Counted from the stretch's first letter, positions 8,192 through 17,770 are shown. The stretch is DNA of 64,000 nt from Chryseobacterium phocaeense (GCF_900169075.1 NZ_LT827015.1:2062158-2126157); one strand, 5' to 3'. The notes: generated from the letters alone by a model not told the origin. Translations and numbers: made by a program.

Positions 8192-9724
8192 ATGCTTAAA
8201 CGAAAAAAACAAAGCCTCGAAAAAGGAAGTGAATTATTCCGTAAGAGTCAGGACCTCAGCCAGGGTACCCTTGCTCAAATAATGGACGGCTATTCAAAAC
8301 TTCTTATTGATGATCCTGTAACACCTTTCAAGGAAGAAAATTTGCAGGCCATAGCGGATAACGTGGATTACGGAGTCCTTGCAGCACTGGATGGAACATG
8401 GGTGAGCTATAACGCGAATTACAATAAAAATGTAACCCGTCCTTCGTTAGGCAGCGGAATTCACACGACCATCATGCCTTCCCCGGGAACCAATCCAGGA
8501 ACAATTCCCGGTAAATTCAGTTTTGACAGTGAAGAATATATTGAGAAGCTGACCTTTTCCCTGGTTCCCGGTGGTGTCCGTAACCGGGGCGGTGCCAGCG
8601 AATTGTTTTGCGGAGCCGTGAAATACGAGCAGACGATTAAGAGTGTCAACAAAGCAGAAGGCCAGCCTTCCCTGCAATACACCTCTATTCATGAGGAAAA
8701 CGGGATGTACCTTTGGCTGAGTGACGTTTACAATCATGCTGCCACCAAAGAGTCCATTGAAAAAGACCGTGGTATTCATGCTTTCTCTGATGAAGATTTT
8801 AAAAATTATGGCTATACCGGGAAATACAGGGATGAACCTCTGGTTCAGGTGTCAGCAGACGAGAAAAATAAAAAATATATCCTTTTAAGCCAGCTGGAGC
8901 CGGGACAGGAGTATTATGAAATCATTCCCGCTCAGGAAATAAAACCGGGGGACGGCATCACCGGGCCTTACTTTATTCCGGACTACTCTATTTCAAGAAG
9001 CGGTGTGATCCCGCATGGCAGCACCATTACCTTATTGGGGGATATTGCACCAAGCGGTAACAACTATTTAATTAACGGTTCCCCGCAATTCCCGTATGGT
9101 GATGCTGCCTGGCAGACGGATCATCTTGCCATTTCACAAACGATGGGAGGAGCCGGTGCAAGCGCTAAAAATCCTATTAATCTTGATGAGCCGGCACCGG
9201 CATGGGTTCACGAAAAGCTGACCGATGAGAATGACCCGGGTTCGAATAAAATTTATACCCAGCGCATTCTTGCCGATGATCTCTATCCTTATTCAGTAAG
9301 ACCAGATTTACGGCTGAGAGATACGTTAAGCGGTCAGGAGGTGGCTAATTACGTCCTTGTTCAGATGTCCTCAAAAATGAAGACCGGCGCTCAGGGCGGA
9401 ATTTTAAATGTTCCTTTTGTAAACCGATTTGTTCCTACCGTTGAAGTAGATTTCCGTTTATGGATTGAAACCGTGATTGAGGACGGAAAAGAAATTCTAC
9501 AGTTGCAGTATGAGCAGATTGTATTTTTTGAATTTGATTTCGGAAATGACGGCGGTACCACGAGCTGGCCTCATATCCAGGTAAATACGCTTCGTAAACT
9601 GGAGGATATCCCTGCGGATCAGAGAGCCATCATAGAGGAACAGTTTTTTGATAAAACACCTAAAATGAATGTTCCGGACAGTTCAGTGAATCCTCCTCCG
9701 GGGTGTCCTTATCATAAGGGATAA
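8192..9724 (+). CDS. Large protein with nitrobindin-like N-terminal region
   Basis: 510 residues, no signal peptide. Residues about 60-200 follow the layout of the nitrobindin/THAP4 heme-binding beta-barrel: LDGTWVSYN, then an acidic EYIEKLTFSLVPGG strand, an aromatic strand, and the HEENGMYLWL segment corresponding to the P-x-H-x-E-x-G-Y-x-R region. The C-terminal half is unassigned beta-rich sequence (FFEFDFGNDGGTTSWPHIQVNTLRKL) ending in CPYHKG. The assignment is inference from motif order; the protein is much longer than stand-alone nitrobindins (about 160 residues). Downstream is a terminator, upstream is eroded DNA, so it appears to be expressed alone. Confidence 0.6.
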   Translation: MLKRKKQSLEKGSELFRKSQDLSQGTLAQIMDGYSKLLIDDPVTPFKEENLQAIADNVDYGVLAALDGTWVSYNANYNKNVTRPSLGSGIHTTIMPSPGTNPGTIPGKFSFDSEEYIEKLTFSLVPGGVRNRGGASELFCGAVKYEQTIKSVNKAEGQPSLQYTSIHEENGMYLWLSDVYNHAATKESIEKDRGIHAFSDEDFKNYGYTGKYRDEPLVQVSADEKNKKYILLSQLEPGQEYYEIIPAQEIKPGDGITGPYFIPDYSISRSGVIPHGSTITLLGDIAPSGNNYLINGSPQFPYGDAAWQTDHLAISQTMGGAGASAKNPINLDEPAPAWVHEKLTDENDPGSNKIYTQRILADDLYPYSVRPDLRLRDTLSGQEVANYVLVQMSSKMKTGAQGGILNVPFVNRFVPTVEVDFRLWIETVIEDGKEILQLQYEQIVFFEFDFGNDGGTTSWPHIQVNTLRKLEDIPADQRAIIEEQFFDKTPKMNVPDSSVNPPPGCPYHKG

Positions 9725-9748
9725 AATAATCCGGAAAATATAAAACCT

Positions 9749-9782
9749 ACAAGGCTATCTCACAAGGATAGTCTTTTTTTGT
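9749..9782 (+). terminator. Terminator after the nitrobindin-like gene
   Basis: AGGCTATC pairs with GATAGTCT (one G-T pair) across a short CACAAG-type loop and is followed by seven T residues, about 25 bp after the stop codon. Confidence 0.75.
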
Positions 9783-10690
9783 GGCTGTTTTTTTAAACAT
9801 TAAGAGGAATTAAGGAGATAAGAATAGTTAAGGTAAAATCAAGATTTTTTTAAGCGAAACGTTTTAGAATTTCTCGCAGATTAAGCAGATGATGCAGATT
9901 TTATCTTTATGATCTGCTTAATCGGCGTAATCGGCGAGAGATCATAAAATCATCAGGTTTTGCCTTCTGCTGCTGTTTTTTTTAAACATTAAGAGGAATT
10001 AAGGAGATAAGAACAGTTAAGATAAAATCAAGATTTTTTTAAGCGAAACGTTTTAAAATTTCTCGCTGATTAAGCTGATGATGCAGATTTTATCTTTATG
10101 ATCTGCTTAATCGGCGTAATCGGCGAGAGATCATAAAATCATCAGGTTTTGCCTTCTGCTGCTGTTTTTTTTAAACATTAAGAGGAATTAAGGAGATAAG
10201 AACAGTTAAGATAAAATCAAGATTTTTTTAAGCGAAACGTTTTAAAATTTCTCGCTGATTAAGCTGATGATGCAGATTTTATCTTTATGATCTGCTTAAT
10301 CGGCGTAATCTACGAGAGATCATAAAATCATCAGGTTTTGCCTTCTGCTGCTGTTTTTTTAAACATTAAGAGGAATTAAGAAGGTAAGAATAATTAAGAA
10401 AAAATCAAGATTTTTTTTAAGCGAAACATTTTAGAATTTCTCGCTGATCAAGCAGATAATGCAGATTTTAGCCGTATTATCTGCTCAATCAGCTCCATCT
10501 GCGTGAGATCATAAACCATCAAATTTGGCCTTTCTTAAACATTAAGATTGATTAAGGAGATAAGAATAGTTAAAAAAATCAAGATTTTTTTTTAAGCAAA
10601 ACGTTTTAAAATTTCTCGCTGATCAAGCAGATAATGCAGATTTTATCCATATTATCGCTTAATCAGCGTCATCTGCATGATATTTTCTAA
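9783..10690. repeat. Five-copy tandem repeat, unit about 187 bp
   Basis: Units start near 9783, 9970, 10157, 10343 and 10525 at TTTTTAAACATTAAGA. Each contains an AGGAATTAAGGAGATAAGAA segment, AAATCAAGATTTTTTTAAGC, an imperfect palindrome built from CTCGC-GATTAAGC and GCTTAATCGGCG arms, and TCATCAGGTTTTGCC. Copies 1-3 are nearly identical; copies 4 and 5 diverge. No coding frame runs through it. Confidence 0.85.
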
Positions 10691-11052
10691 TAAATAGTTT
10701 GATTTTTCTTTATATCTTCTTTTGTCTTGAAATCAAAGATTCGACCTAGTCAAACAAAAGAAGCAAAAGTTCAAGACCGGGAAACTTCCGCTAAAAATAA
10801 ATCCTGTTCTCTAAAAATTCTAAAACTTGCGCGGATTTGCTATTTCTTCTTCGGATCAATCGCAGTGCCGTGCTTCGGACAGTAGAATTTTCTTAACGCT
10901 CACAGGGTTTATTTTTTAACGCCCATTTTCCTATGTCGGTTTTTATTGCAGTTGTAGAAAATAATTTTCTCAAAATAATCTGTGGAAATCTGTGTAAATC
11001 CGAGGTTAAAAAAATCTGCACGGTCTGCATAATCTGCGTGAGAAAAAAAGCA
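10691..11052. other. Intergenic sequence with repeat fragments
   Basis: No convincing gene. The right end (about 10975-11045) carries short pieces such as AATCTGTGGAAATCTGTG and ATCTGCACGGTCTGCATAAT that also occur in the repeats at 47.1-48.5 kb, and it runs to the TetR stop codon. Confidence 0.5.
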
Positions 11053-11682
11053 TCAGAGATTTTCGTAGGTCTGATCTACTAAAAAAGACACCGCTTTTTT
11101 AATTTCATCGCGTCCTTCAGGTGTACTAAGGTCTATTCCGCAAAAGACACTGCCATTCACCGCAGAATACATGTTCAGGTAATAAAGCCCGGAAATAATA
11201 ATCGCTGTTATGGCCCGGTAGCTCTGCGTCTTTTCACCGAAATGGGGCTCAATAATCAATTTAAAAAGATGCTCGCCGTTTTCTTCCTGCAGATTGGTCA
11301 TTTTTGTCAGGGATTTCCGGTATTCGGATAAACGCCAGATCAACAGCTTCTGCAGCTCTTTGTTTTTAGCTACGTAATCATATTGCTGATGGAGCATGGC
11401 CTCTGTGAGCAGTCTTCCTCCGTCATTTATTTCGGGCATTTCTCCTTCGGTTAATACATTGCTCCAGTAGTCCCTGGAACGGATATACTCGTCCATAAGG
11501 CCGTCCATACCGCCAAAATAGGTGTAGATCATTTTTTTATCCACTCCGGCAACGGCAGCGATATCATTGACCTTCAATGCGGCATATCCTTTTGTTTTCA
11601 GAATTTTTCCAACGGCATCCAAAAACTTTTTTTTACTTCGTTCTTTGTTGCGGATACTGCCGGCTACTGGTTTTCTTTCCAT
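11053..11682 (-). CDS. TetR/AcrR-family transcriptional regulator
   Basis: 209 residues. The N-terminal helix-turn-helix is typical: KFLDAVGKILKTKGYAALKVNDIAAVAGVDKKMIYTYFGGMDGLMDEYI. The C-terminal ligand/dimer domain is helical and family-variable. TetR repressors usually control a divergent neighbour; here the divergent sequence (11683-12025) holds only a possible gene remnant, so the natural target may have been lost or lie elsewhere. Confidence 0.92.
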   Translation of the reverse strand: MERKPVAGSIRNKERSKKKFLDAVGKILKTKGYAALKVNDIAAVAGVDKKMIYTYFGGMDGLMDEYIRSRDYWSNVLTEGEMPEINDGGRLLTEAMLHQQYDYVAKNKELQKLLIWRLSEYRKSLTKMTNLQEENGEHLFKLIIEPHFGEKTQSYRAITAIIISGLYYLNMYSAVNGSVFCGIDLSTPEGRDEIKKAVSFLVDQTYENL

Positions 11683-11799
11683 GATTTGAGATTCAATTAT
11701 ACAAGTTTAAGAAAAATTTTATTATTTTAAACACTACATAGTGTCTAATTGTGTATATTTGCACGAACTAAACCATTCAGCATATATAAAACACAATTT

Positions 11800-11938
11800 C
11801 GATTGAAAAAAGTACCATCAATTTTGATCAATCCCATATTTCGGACAGGGTCAATCAGAATATTCAGTTTAATCTAAATGATCCTCCCGTTAAATGGTTC
11901 CCAGAGTGTATTCCCTCAGTTAAAATGTTCATACCATA
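11800..11938 (+). pseudogene. Possible remnant of a small gene divergent from tetR
   Basis: A frame of about 45 codons without an ATG reads SIEKSTINFDQSHISDRVNQ, then NLNDPPVKWFPECIPSVKMF, before a stop. The amino-acid texture is protein-like, and the position opposite a TetR gene is where a regulated gene would be expected. Lack of a start codon and short length argue for erosion. Weak call. Confidence 0.3.
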
Positions 11939-12025
11939 ATGATGAAGCATTAGATGATAAAGTGATTAAATCCAATAAAAAAACAATTTCGAACACCAAT
12001 AACTAAGGTAAAAACACTAAATGTA

Positions 12026-12060
12026 AACAGCACCATTGAAATCTAATGGTGCTGTTTTTT
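12026..12060. terminator. Strong hairpin terminator
   Basis: AACAGCACCATT and AATGGTGCTGTT form a perfect 12-bp stem with a 9-nt loop and a following T6 on the plus strand. It lies 36 bp past the stop of the convergent RCC1-repeat gene and may work in both directions. Confidence 0.85.
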
Positions 12061-12095
12061 ATTTTGTAATAAAACCAGTTGTCACCGGGTCATCA

Positions 12096-13478
12096 TTATT
12101 TTTTGATTATCTTCTCCTGCAAATTATTTCCGTCAACAGTAACCGCATCTATAGTATATGTTCCAGGTAGCAATGTCGAAACATCCAATACATTAGTGTT
12201 TAAATCTGAAAAATATTCTATCAGCGCACCGGTTACACTGTAAATCCTGATGCTTTTGATTTCTTTAGAAAAATGAATCTTTTCTAACACTGGATTAGGA
12301 TAGATCTTTACCTGCTTTGCTGAAAAAAGCTTATTGTCAGCAGTTCCAAGCAAAGAACAAGGTCCCATAACCATAGTAGGAGTAAGTGTAAATGACGCTG
12401 AAATAGTTCCATTTCCAAGCTGCCCGGAATGATTTCCTCCCCACGACCATACGGAATTATCCTGTTTTATTGCTACGCATTGAAGGGCCCCACAGTCTAT
12501 ACTTTTCCAGTCGTAATCATTTCCAATCTGTATAGGAGAGGTTCGTTGTATGGTAGTTCCATCCCCCAATCCGCCATATTCATTTTTTCCCCACGCCCAT
12601 AAACTTCCATCGTTCTTAATTGCAAAACTTTTATCATAAGTAGCTGTAGTAATTATTTTCCAATCAAAGGAATTCCCAATACGTACCGGGGATCTCCGTT
12701 GGATTGTTGTCCCATCACCCAGTTCACCATGTTCATTCGCTCCCCAGGCCCACAAGCTTCCATCCGACTTCAGTGCCAGACTATAACCTCCTTTTGTAGA
12801 AACGGTTTTCCAATTGCTATCTGTTCCTATTTGCTGCGGGATAGAAAAATTACTTACTGTGCTATCTATACCTAGCTGCCCCACACCGTTGTTTCCCCAG
12901 GACCATAATGTTCCGTTGTTCTTCAGCCCAAGTGTATGGTGACTGCCTACGGCCAGAAACTGCCAGTCTGTATCCGGTCCAGCCTGTACAGGGACTAATG
13001 AAGGATCAGCCGGCATAGTTCCGTTTCCAAACTGACCTTCAATTCCCGTTCCCCAAACCCAGAGAGTTCCATCCATTTTAACACCGTAAACGGTAAAAAG
13101 CCCATTATAGATTGCTTTCCAATGATCCGTACCTATTTGTACAGGTAAATGAACCGGAGATGTAGATCCATTTCCAAGCTGATTCCCTTCTCCCCATCCC
13201 CAACGGGTTCCGTCATTCTTCAAGGCTACTGTCGACATATAGGAATGTGAAACGCTTTTCCAGTCACCTGATGTGGTAAGCTGGAAGGGCGTGCCTCTGT
13301 CTGTATAATCATTTGTCCCCAACTGCCCATAATGGTTGCTTCCCCACTCCCAGATATTTCCATCAGCACTTATCGCAGCTACCGTTTCAAATTGTGTATG
13401 AACTGTTTTCAAACATTGTCCTTTAGAAACCGCAGTCAAAGAAACAGCCAGTAATAAACCCATCATTTTTTTTCTCAT
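12096..13478 (-). CDS. Secreted RCC1-repeat protein with T9SS sorting domain
   Basis: 460 residues from the preferred ATG at 13478, where MRKKMMGLLLAVSLTA begins a signal peptide; a longer frame to 13505 lacks support. Six to seven repeats of the RCC1 type (lKnDGtLWaWGxNxxGQLGdGTt) should form a seven-bladed propeller. The last 75 residues (KIYPNPVLEKIHF ... LPGTYTIDAVTVDG ... KIIKK) are a type A C-terminal sorting domain, directing export by the type IX system and surface attachment or release. The binding partner is unknown. An expected RBS is not obvious, as is normal for the group. Confidence 0.92.
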   Translation of the reverse strand: MRKKMMGLLLAVSLTAVSKGQCLKTVHTQFETVAAISADGNIWEWGSNHYGQLGTNDYTDRGTPFQLTTSGDWKSVSHSYMSTVALKNDGTRWGWGEGNQLGNGSTSPVHLPVQIGTDHWKAIYNGLFTVYGVKMDGTLWVWGTGIEGQFGNGTMPADPSLVPVQAGPDTDWQFLAVGSHHTLGLKNNGTLWSWGNNGVGQLGIDSTVSNFSIPQQIGTDSNWKTVSTKGGYSLALKSDGSLWAWGANEHGELGDGTTIQRRSPVRIGNSFDWKIITTATYDKSFAIKNDGSLWAWGKNEYGGLGDGTTIQRTSPIQIGNDYDWKSIDCGALQCVAIKQDNSVWSWGGNHSGQLGNGTISASFTLTPTMVMGPCSLLGTADNKLFSAKQVKIYPNPVLEKIHFSKEIKSIRIYSVTGALIEYFSDLNTNVLDVSTLLPGTYTIDAVTVDGNNLQEKIIKK

Positions 13479-13724
13479 ATGGTTATTAATTAATAATTTC
13501 GACAAAAATAGTATTATTTTCAGAACCTGTTCCTCATATGGTATGTTAATGGAATTTCCTATCTGAATAATAAGTAACGTTTTTTCTGATGTAAAATAAT
13601 TAATGAATTACGCGATATTTCAATTAAATCTTATACTAATTCCTGAAAATTTAAAATTCACCTGCTGACACCCTCATGTCACACCTCTCTCCTATTTTTG
13701 CTGAGTAATTTAAAATATTCAACA

Positions 13725-14090
13725 ATGAATTTAGTATCCATCCGTATTATTACGGCCCATATTGAGACCCTGATCCCGTTTTATGAACAGATTACAGGCC
13801 TTCAGGCCATACAGTATACTCCTGATTTTGCCGAACTGAAAACGCCTGCAGCAACCCTTGCTATCGGAAGCACCAGGACTTTACAGTTTTTCGGGGGCGA
13901 AGCGGTGGCACAACCTGCTGAAAACCGTTCTGCAATTATAGAATTCAGGGTTGATGACGTAGAGAAAGAATTTGCAAGGCTAAAGGATTTCCTGGCTACT
14001 TATATTGTTCAGGAACCGACTACCATGCCATGGGGAAATAAGTCTTTATTATTCAGGGATCCTGATGGGAATCTGGTTGGCCCCTATTAA
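13725..14090 (+). CDS. VOC/glyoxalase-superfamily protein, 3' end altered
   Basis: About 121 residues from ATG 13725 (MNLVSIRIIT); a TTG-initiated frame from 13698 is less likely. One vicinal-oxygen-chelate module pair: LVSIRIITAHIETLIPFYEQITGL at the N-terminus and FRDPDGNLV at the C-terminus, with an Arg/Phe-rich middle. Enzyme class cannot be told. The protein stops at DPDGNLVGPY, whereas relatives normally continue with a short hydrophobic strand (such as N-L-F/I-N-F). The next bases encode the internal part of a different secreted protein, so a deletion appears to have replaced its last codons. Confidence 0.8.
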   Translation: MNLVSIRIITAHIETLIPFYEQITGLQAIQYTPDFAELKTPAATLAIGSTRTLQFFGGEAVAQPAENRSAIIEFRVDDVEKEFARLKDFLATYIVQEPTTMPWGNKSLLFRDPDGNLVGPY

Positions 14091-14091
14091 T

Positions 14092-14451
14092 ATGATCCAG
14101 TATAAAATCACCTGCAACAACGATGATAAAGACTGGATAGATGAGTATGACACCAAGATCAATTCAGATAAATTCCTGGTCATCATTGCTTCCCATGGGT
14201 TTACACAGCCGGTATATACGGTTAATTCAAACTGGATTACCCCTATGCATGAAATCTACGCATACAGCTCAAACGGTACATGGAAACTCAGAGCAGATTA
14301 TGTAGGATTTTCAACAGATGATGCGCTTCCGAATGGGATATGGACACTCAACCTATTAGTTTTTGACAGAACATACGCCAAGGAATTCAATATAGCACAG
14401 ACCGTAAACACCGCCGGAACAGGAGCCGCTTCTGCCCCATTAATCCAATAA
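14092..14451 (+). pseudogene. N-terminally truncated secreted-protein paralogue
   Basis: ATG 14092 opens a 119-residue frame one base after the VOC stop. Its segment QYKITCNNDDKDWIDEYDTK with KINSDKFLVIIASHGF aligns with the middle of the gene at 15106 (TISGVPSTGIIDYDTKIDA, RFLVVVHNYSF), and SSNGTWKLRADY matches its RSNGTWHIRANF. Signal peptide and the V-G-I-x-T motif of its two neighbours are missing. I infer a 5'-truncated first member of a three-gene array, now joined to the VOC gene; it could still be translated. Confidence 0.65.
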
Positions 14452-14463
14452 CAAAAAAATAAT

Positions 14464-15099
14464 ATGAAAAAAATAACCACGCTCTTATTTATTGCAGGTG
14501 CTTATCTGAATATGAGCTCACAGGTCGGGATCAATACAAAAAACCCGCAGGGAACCCTGGATGTTTCGGGAGGATCTTTAATAGAATCCTACGTGATTGA
14601 TACCGTGAATTCCTATGCAACGGGAAATTATTATCTTCTTACGCGCTCAAAGGATAGCACACCGGTAGGGAAAGTAAAGCTGCTCGATATTGCCCTGCGG
14701 AATGTAGCCCCTGTCAACACCTACAATATTACGCTCAAAAATGTTAGTCAGGATGATGTGGTAAGCCTTAATACGGGGCTGGAAACCGCTAAATATATCG
14801 TGGCCATCACCGGAGCTGTTTTTACAGATGCAACCCCGGGTGTGAACACAACGACGCAAATTAAATCATTTGGTGCGTACTCCACGGAAGTAACTTTCGT
14901 AACCAACGGCGGCAAAACCTATAATGCTGTGAATTTAAGCTTTCAGGGAGCCGGTACAGCATCCGCCCAAAACGGAACCTGGTCACTCACCCTGTGTGTT
15001 TATGAAAGAGCACTGGTGAAGGACTGGGGAACCTATACCGGAACCATCAATAATTCATTTACCGGAGTTTCAACCAATACCCCGATAGGACTTCAATAA
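14464..15099 (+). CDS. Secreted cell-surface protein, unknown function
   Basis: 211 residues. A signal peptide (MKKITTLLFIAGAYLNMSSQ) is followed at once by VGINTKNPQGTLDVSG, a motif that opens many exported Bacteroidota surface proteins. The rest is Thr/Asn/Val-rich, probably beta-sandwich, with a late SAQNGTWSLTLCVYER segment shared with both neighbours. No T9SS tail is seen. It is 12 bp after the truncated paralogue and 6 bp before the next gene, so the three form one transcription unit. Function unknown. Confidence 0.75.
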   Translation: MKKITTLLFIAGAYLNMSSQVGINTKNPQGTLDVSGGSLIESYVIDTVNSYATGNYYLLTRSKDSTPVGKVKLLDIALRNVAPVNTYNITLKNVSQDDVVSLNTGLETAKYIVAITGAVFTDATPGVNTTTQIKSFGAYSTEVTFVTNGGKTYNAVNLSFQGAGTASAQNGTWSLTLCVYERALVKDWGTYTGTINNSFTGVSTNTPIGLQ

Positions 15100-15105
15100 A
15101 CCATT

Positions 15106-15768
15106 ATGAGAATAAAAATATATGCTGTACTTATTGTATGTACAGGACTCTTCATTCATGCCCAAAATGCAAAAGTAGGTATCAAGACTGCCAATCCTAC
15201 AGAAACACTGGATGTAAACGGCCCGAGCTACACCAACTCGTTATACCTCAGAAATCCCGGTGAACCGAATAAAACAGGCGGCCACTTTCTTGCCACTTCC
15301 AAAAATAAACTGGATCTCTATGATCCTGCATTGGAAAGCAGCGGATTATTCAATTATATCAAGCTTACCATTTCAGGTGTTCCTTCCACAGGCATTATTG
15401 ATTATGATACCAAAATAGATGCGACAAGGTTTTTAGTGGTGGTGCATAATTATTCCTTCAAGCTCAACAATGGTTCCACGCAGGTTGCCCTTGACTACGG
15501 CGCTAACGGCATCAATGATAATAAGCAGGGATCTCCCAATGTGAATACCTTCAGAAGCAACGGGACCTGGCATATCCGGGCTAATTTTACCAACAGCACC
15601 TTACAGCGATACAGCAATCCGGATGGTACGTACAATAATTTTAAAGTGGATTTGTATTTAATGGCTTATAAATACCTGATCACCAAACAAAATATAGAGG
15701 ATAATATCCAAAATCTTGGAGGAACCAATGGGTCTAACAAGGCATTGAGTAAGCCGTCTGGGTTTTAG
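15106..15768 (+). CDS. Secreted cell-surface protein, paralogue of its upstream neighbour
   Basis: 220 residues with signal peptide MRIKIYAVLIVCTGLFIHAQ, then KVGIKTANPTETLDVNGPSY. The region YIKLTISGVPSTGIIDYDTK and FRSNGTWHIRANF has counterparts in the fragment at 14092 and partly in the gene at 14464. Probable beta-rich extracellular protein. Ends just before a repeat with inverted arms. Function unknown. Confidence 0.75.
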   Translation: MRIKIYAVLIVCTGLFIHAQNAKVGIKTANPTETLDVNGPSYTNSLYLRNPGEPNKTGGHFLATSKNKLDLYDPALESSGLFNYIKLTISGVPSTGIIDYDTKIDATRFLVVVHNYSFKLNNGSTQVALDYGANGINDNKQGSPNVNTFRSNGTWHIRANFTNSTLQRYSNPDGTYNNFKVDLYLMAYKYLITKQNIEDNIQNLGGTNGSNKALSKPSGF

Positions 15769-15769
15769 T

Positions 15770-15955
15770 TGCTTTTGAGCTGGAAGATGGAAGCCAGAAG
15801 AGGGAAGTTATCCCGGTTATAATTTTCAACAATTCTCACGAATCTGATGAAGGTTATCTTAAAAATTAACAAACCCAACCATAGTTCTGCTTACGGGTTT
15901 CATTAACTTCCCTCTTCCAGCTTCAAACTCCAAGCCTCATTCTCTCCAATTTCCC
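15770..15955. repeat. Intergenic inverted-repeat element
   Basis: The left arm contains GAGCTGGAAGATGGAAG and GAAGAGGGAAGTT; the right arm AACTTCCCTCTTCCAGCTTC. About 100 bp of unrelated sequence lies between. A related arm pair is at 57650-57725. It sits between convergent genes and may help to stop both. Confidence 0.6.
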
Positions 15956-15958
15956 CCA

Positions 15959-17770
15959 TCAGTTTCCAAAATTCACAAAGTGAGGGATATCGGTACCAAA
16001 GCTATTCATTGGCAGAAGATTATTGCGGTTGCTGTTAAAATCAAAAACCGAATTATTGTCGAAAGGCACCCGTGGATAATAAGTGAAAGAAATCTGAATC
16101 CTGTTGAAAACCAGAAACGGATTATTAATTAACACCCCGATCCCGATTTTTGTGTTTGTGTTCGTCTTAAAAAGCTTGTCATCAGGCATACCCAGCCAAC
16201 CGACTGCCGCAGTTAAATAGGGGCTGAAGTGGAAATTCTTCCAGGTTTTATTGATAAATAGCTGAAGCTGATACCTCAGAACCAGTTTTTTGGTTCCTAT
16301 ATAATCTGCATCGTATACGGGAAACTCGTCTGTAGAAGTAAGATTGATCCTGTCTTTGTAAGAATAGTTGTGCTGTGGGTTTCCTAAAGCCAGCGTAGGA
16401 GAAAAGAAATGTCTTGCTTTTGCAAATTTCCAATCCATCAGGTCTGTAAAATAGGTTCCTTCCAGGCGGAAAGATTCCCGGTTACGGCTGTCTTCATTAA
16501 AAAACCTTCCGAACTGGGCTTTCAGATTGAAATACCCTCCCTTTATAAATTTACCGTACGAGGCGGAAAGGCCCAGATAGGGCATCACGTCATTACTTCT
16601 TGATAAAGCTCCGGCCGTAATGCTCGCCGAATTACCGTAAGCAATATCCTCCGGCAGATCATATTGAAAAATATTCTTCTGAACGGAGAAATTCCGTTGA
16701 ATATAGCCTACAGACATCAGAAAACTGCTGTAAGAGCTGAAGTACTGATATTGATCTATTCCGGGGCTGTCTTTATACTGATAGTTCTGAAACCTTCCTA
16801 TTAATGCAATATTGGTATTCACTTTTTCAGAGGCACCTGATGAAATGGGAATCTGGTAACCTCCCCATAAATCCTGGCTGTAGACTTTAATCTGAACTTC
16901 CGGAAAGCGGTTTTCTGTACCTGTGTCTGTTTCAACAGGAAGAAATACATTCCGCATAAAATATTCAAAAGTAAAACCTCCCGCCCATTTGGTCAGCGGC
17001 GAGAAAAAATCTCTTTTGACATTGAAATTGATCCTTTCATTTTTCAGAAAATCACGTTCTCCCAAAAGCTGGGCATTGATATAAGTTCCCCAAAGGTTGT
17101 AGGCTGTATAACTTCCCAAAAGATAATCCTGCTTTTCTTTGGAATCGTTTCTGTACAACAGATTCAGTTCATGCCCCAATCCCAATACATTTTCTTCGGT
17201 AACTCCAAGGCCAATCTTGCTTCCGGAATAACTTAGTCTCGGCTTCAGGCTCCAGGAATCGAGCACCTTGACCACCACGTCAATGGAATCCTTGCCGGAA
17301 GTACTGTCCGAAACGCTGATATTCACCCTATTGATAAAAGGCATCGCCCTCAGCAAACGTTCGGATTCGTAAAGCTTCTGGGCATTATATTCTTCCCCTT
17401 TCTTAAAAAGCAGATAATTATTAACGGTTGAATTTCTTGTATTGGCATGAAGATGATTGGTGAACCAGTCATACCAGTTGGATTTTTCTTTTTTCTCTTC
17501 CGAACCGTATCCAAACGGGTCAATGGTTTCTATCCTGATATTTCTGATGTGTTTCCCATGATGAGTTTCCTGCGAAAGCTTCTCCGTTGTTGTCCTGACA
17601 GACGCAGAATCCGCCTCCCGCCGGAATATGAAGCGGTGGATGAATTTGGTCACTTTCCTTTTATCTGAAAAATTTTCAATTTTATAATACAGTGAGTCTT
17701 TTCTTTCCTGTGCTTTTATGAGGAATAAGCCATTTAAAAACAACATTAAAATTACAAGCAGTCTGGTCAT
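15959..17770 (-). CDS. POTRA-containing outer-membrane beta-barrel (Omp85-like)
   Basis: 603 residues from ATG 17770 (MTRLLVILMLFLNGLFLIKAQ signal peptide); a frame up to 17794 adds eight residues without support. After a Lys/Arg-rich linker comes a POTRA-like unit (YESERLLRAMPFINRVNISV ... DSIDVVVKVLDSWSLKPRLS), then about 400 residues of alternating aromatic beta-strands (LNLLYRNDSKEKQDYLLGSY ... RIQISFTYYPRVPFDN). This resembles Bacteroidota BamA/TamA-type or two-partner-secretion-type barrels. No partner cargo gene is adjacent. The substrate is unknown. Confidence 0.75.
   Translation of the reverse strand: MTRLLVILMLFLNGLFLIKAQERKDSLYYKIENFSDKRKVTKFIHRFIFRREADSASVRTTTEKLSQETHHGKHIRNIRIETIDPFGYGSEEKKEKSNWYDWFTNHLHANTRNSTVNNYLLFKKGEEYNAQKLYESERLLRAMPFINRVNISVSDSTSGKDSIDVVVKVLDSWSLKPRLSYSGSKIGLGVTEENVLGLGHELNLLYRNDSKEKQDYLLGSYTAYNLWGTYINAQLLGERDFLKNERINFNVKRDFFSPLTKWAGGFTFEYFMRNVFLPVETDTGTENRFPEVQIKVYSQDLWGGYQIPISSGASEKVNTNIALIGRFQNYQYKDSPGIDQYQYFSSYSSFLMSVGYIQRNFSVQKNIFQYDLPEDIAYGNSASITAGALSRSNDVMPYLGLSASYGKFIKGGYFNLKAQFGRFFNEDSRNRESFRLEGTYFTDLMDWKFAKARHFFSPTLALGNPQHNYSYKDRINLTSTDEFPVYDADYIGTKKLVLRYQLQLFINKTWKNFHFSPYLTAAVGWLGMPDDKLFKTNTNTKIGIGVLINNPFLVFNRIQISFTYYPRVPFDNNSVFDFNSNRNNLLPMNSFGTDIPHFVNFGN

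Noticed and set aside
9783..10690. CRISPR array
   Set aside because: Units are about 187 bp and nearly identical throughout, without short repeats and unique spacers, and no cas genes are present.
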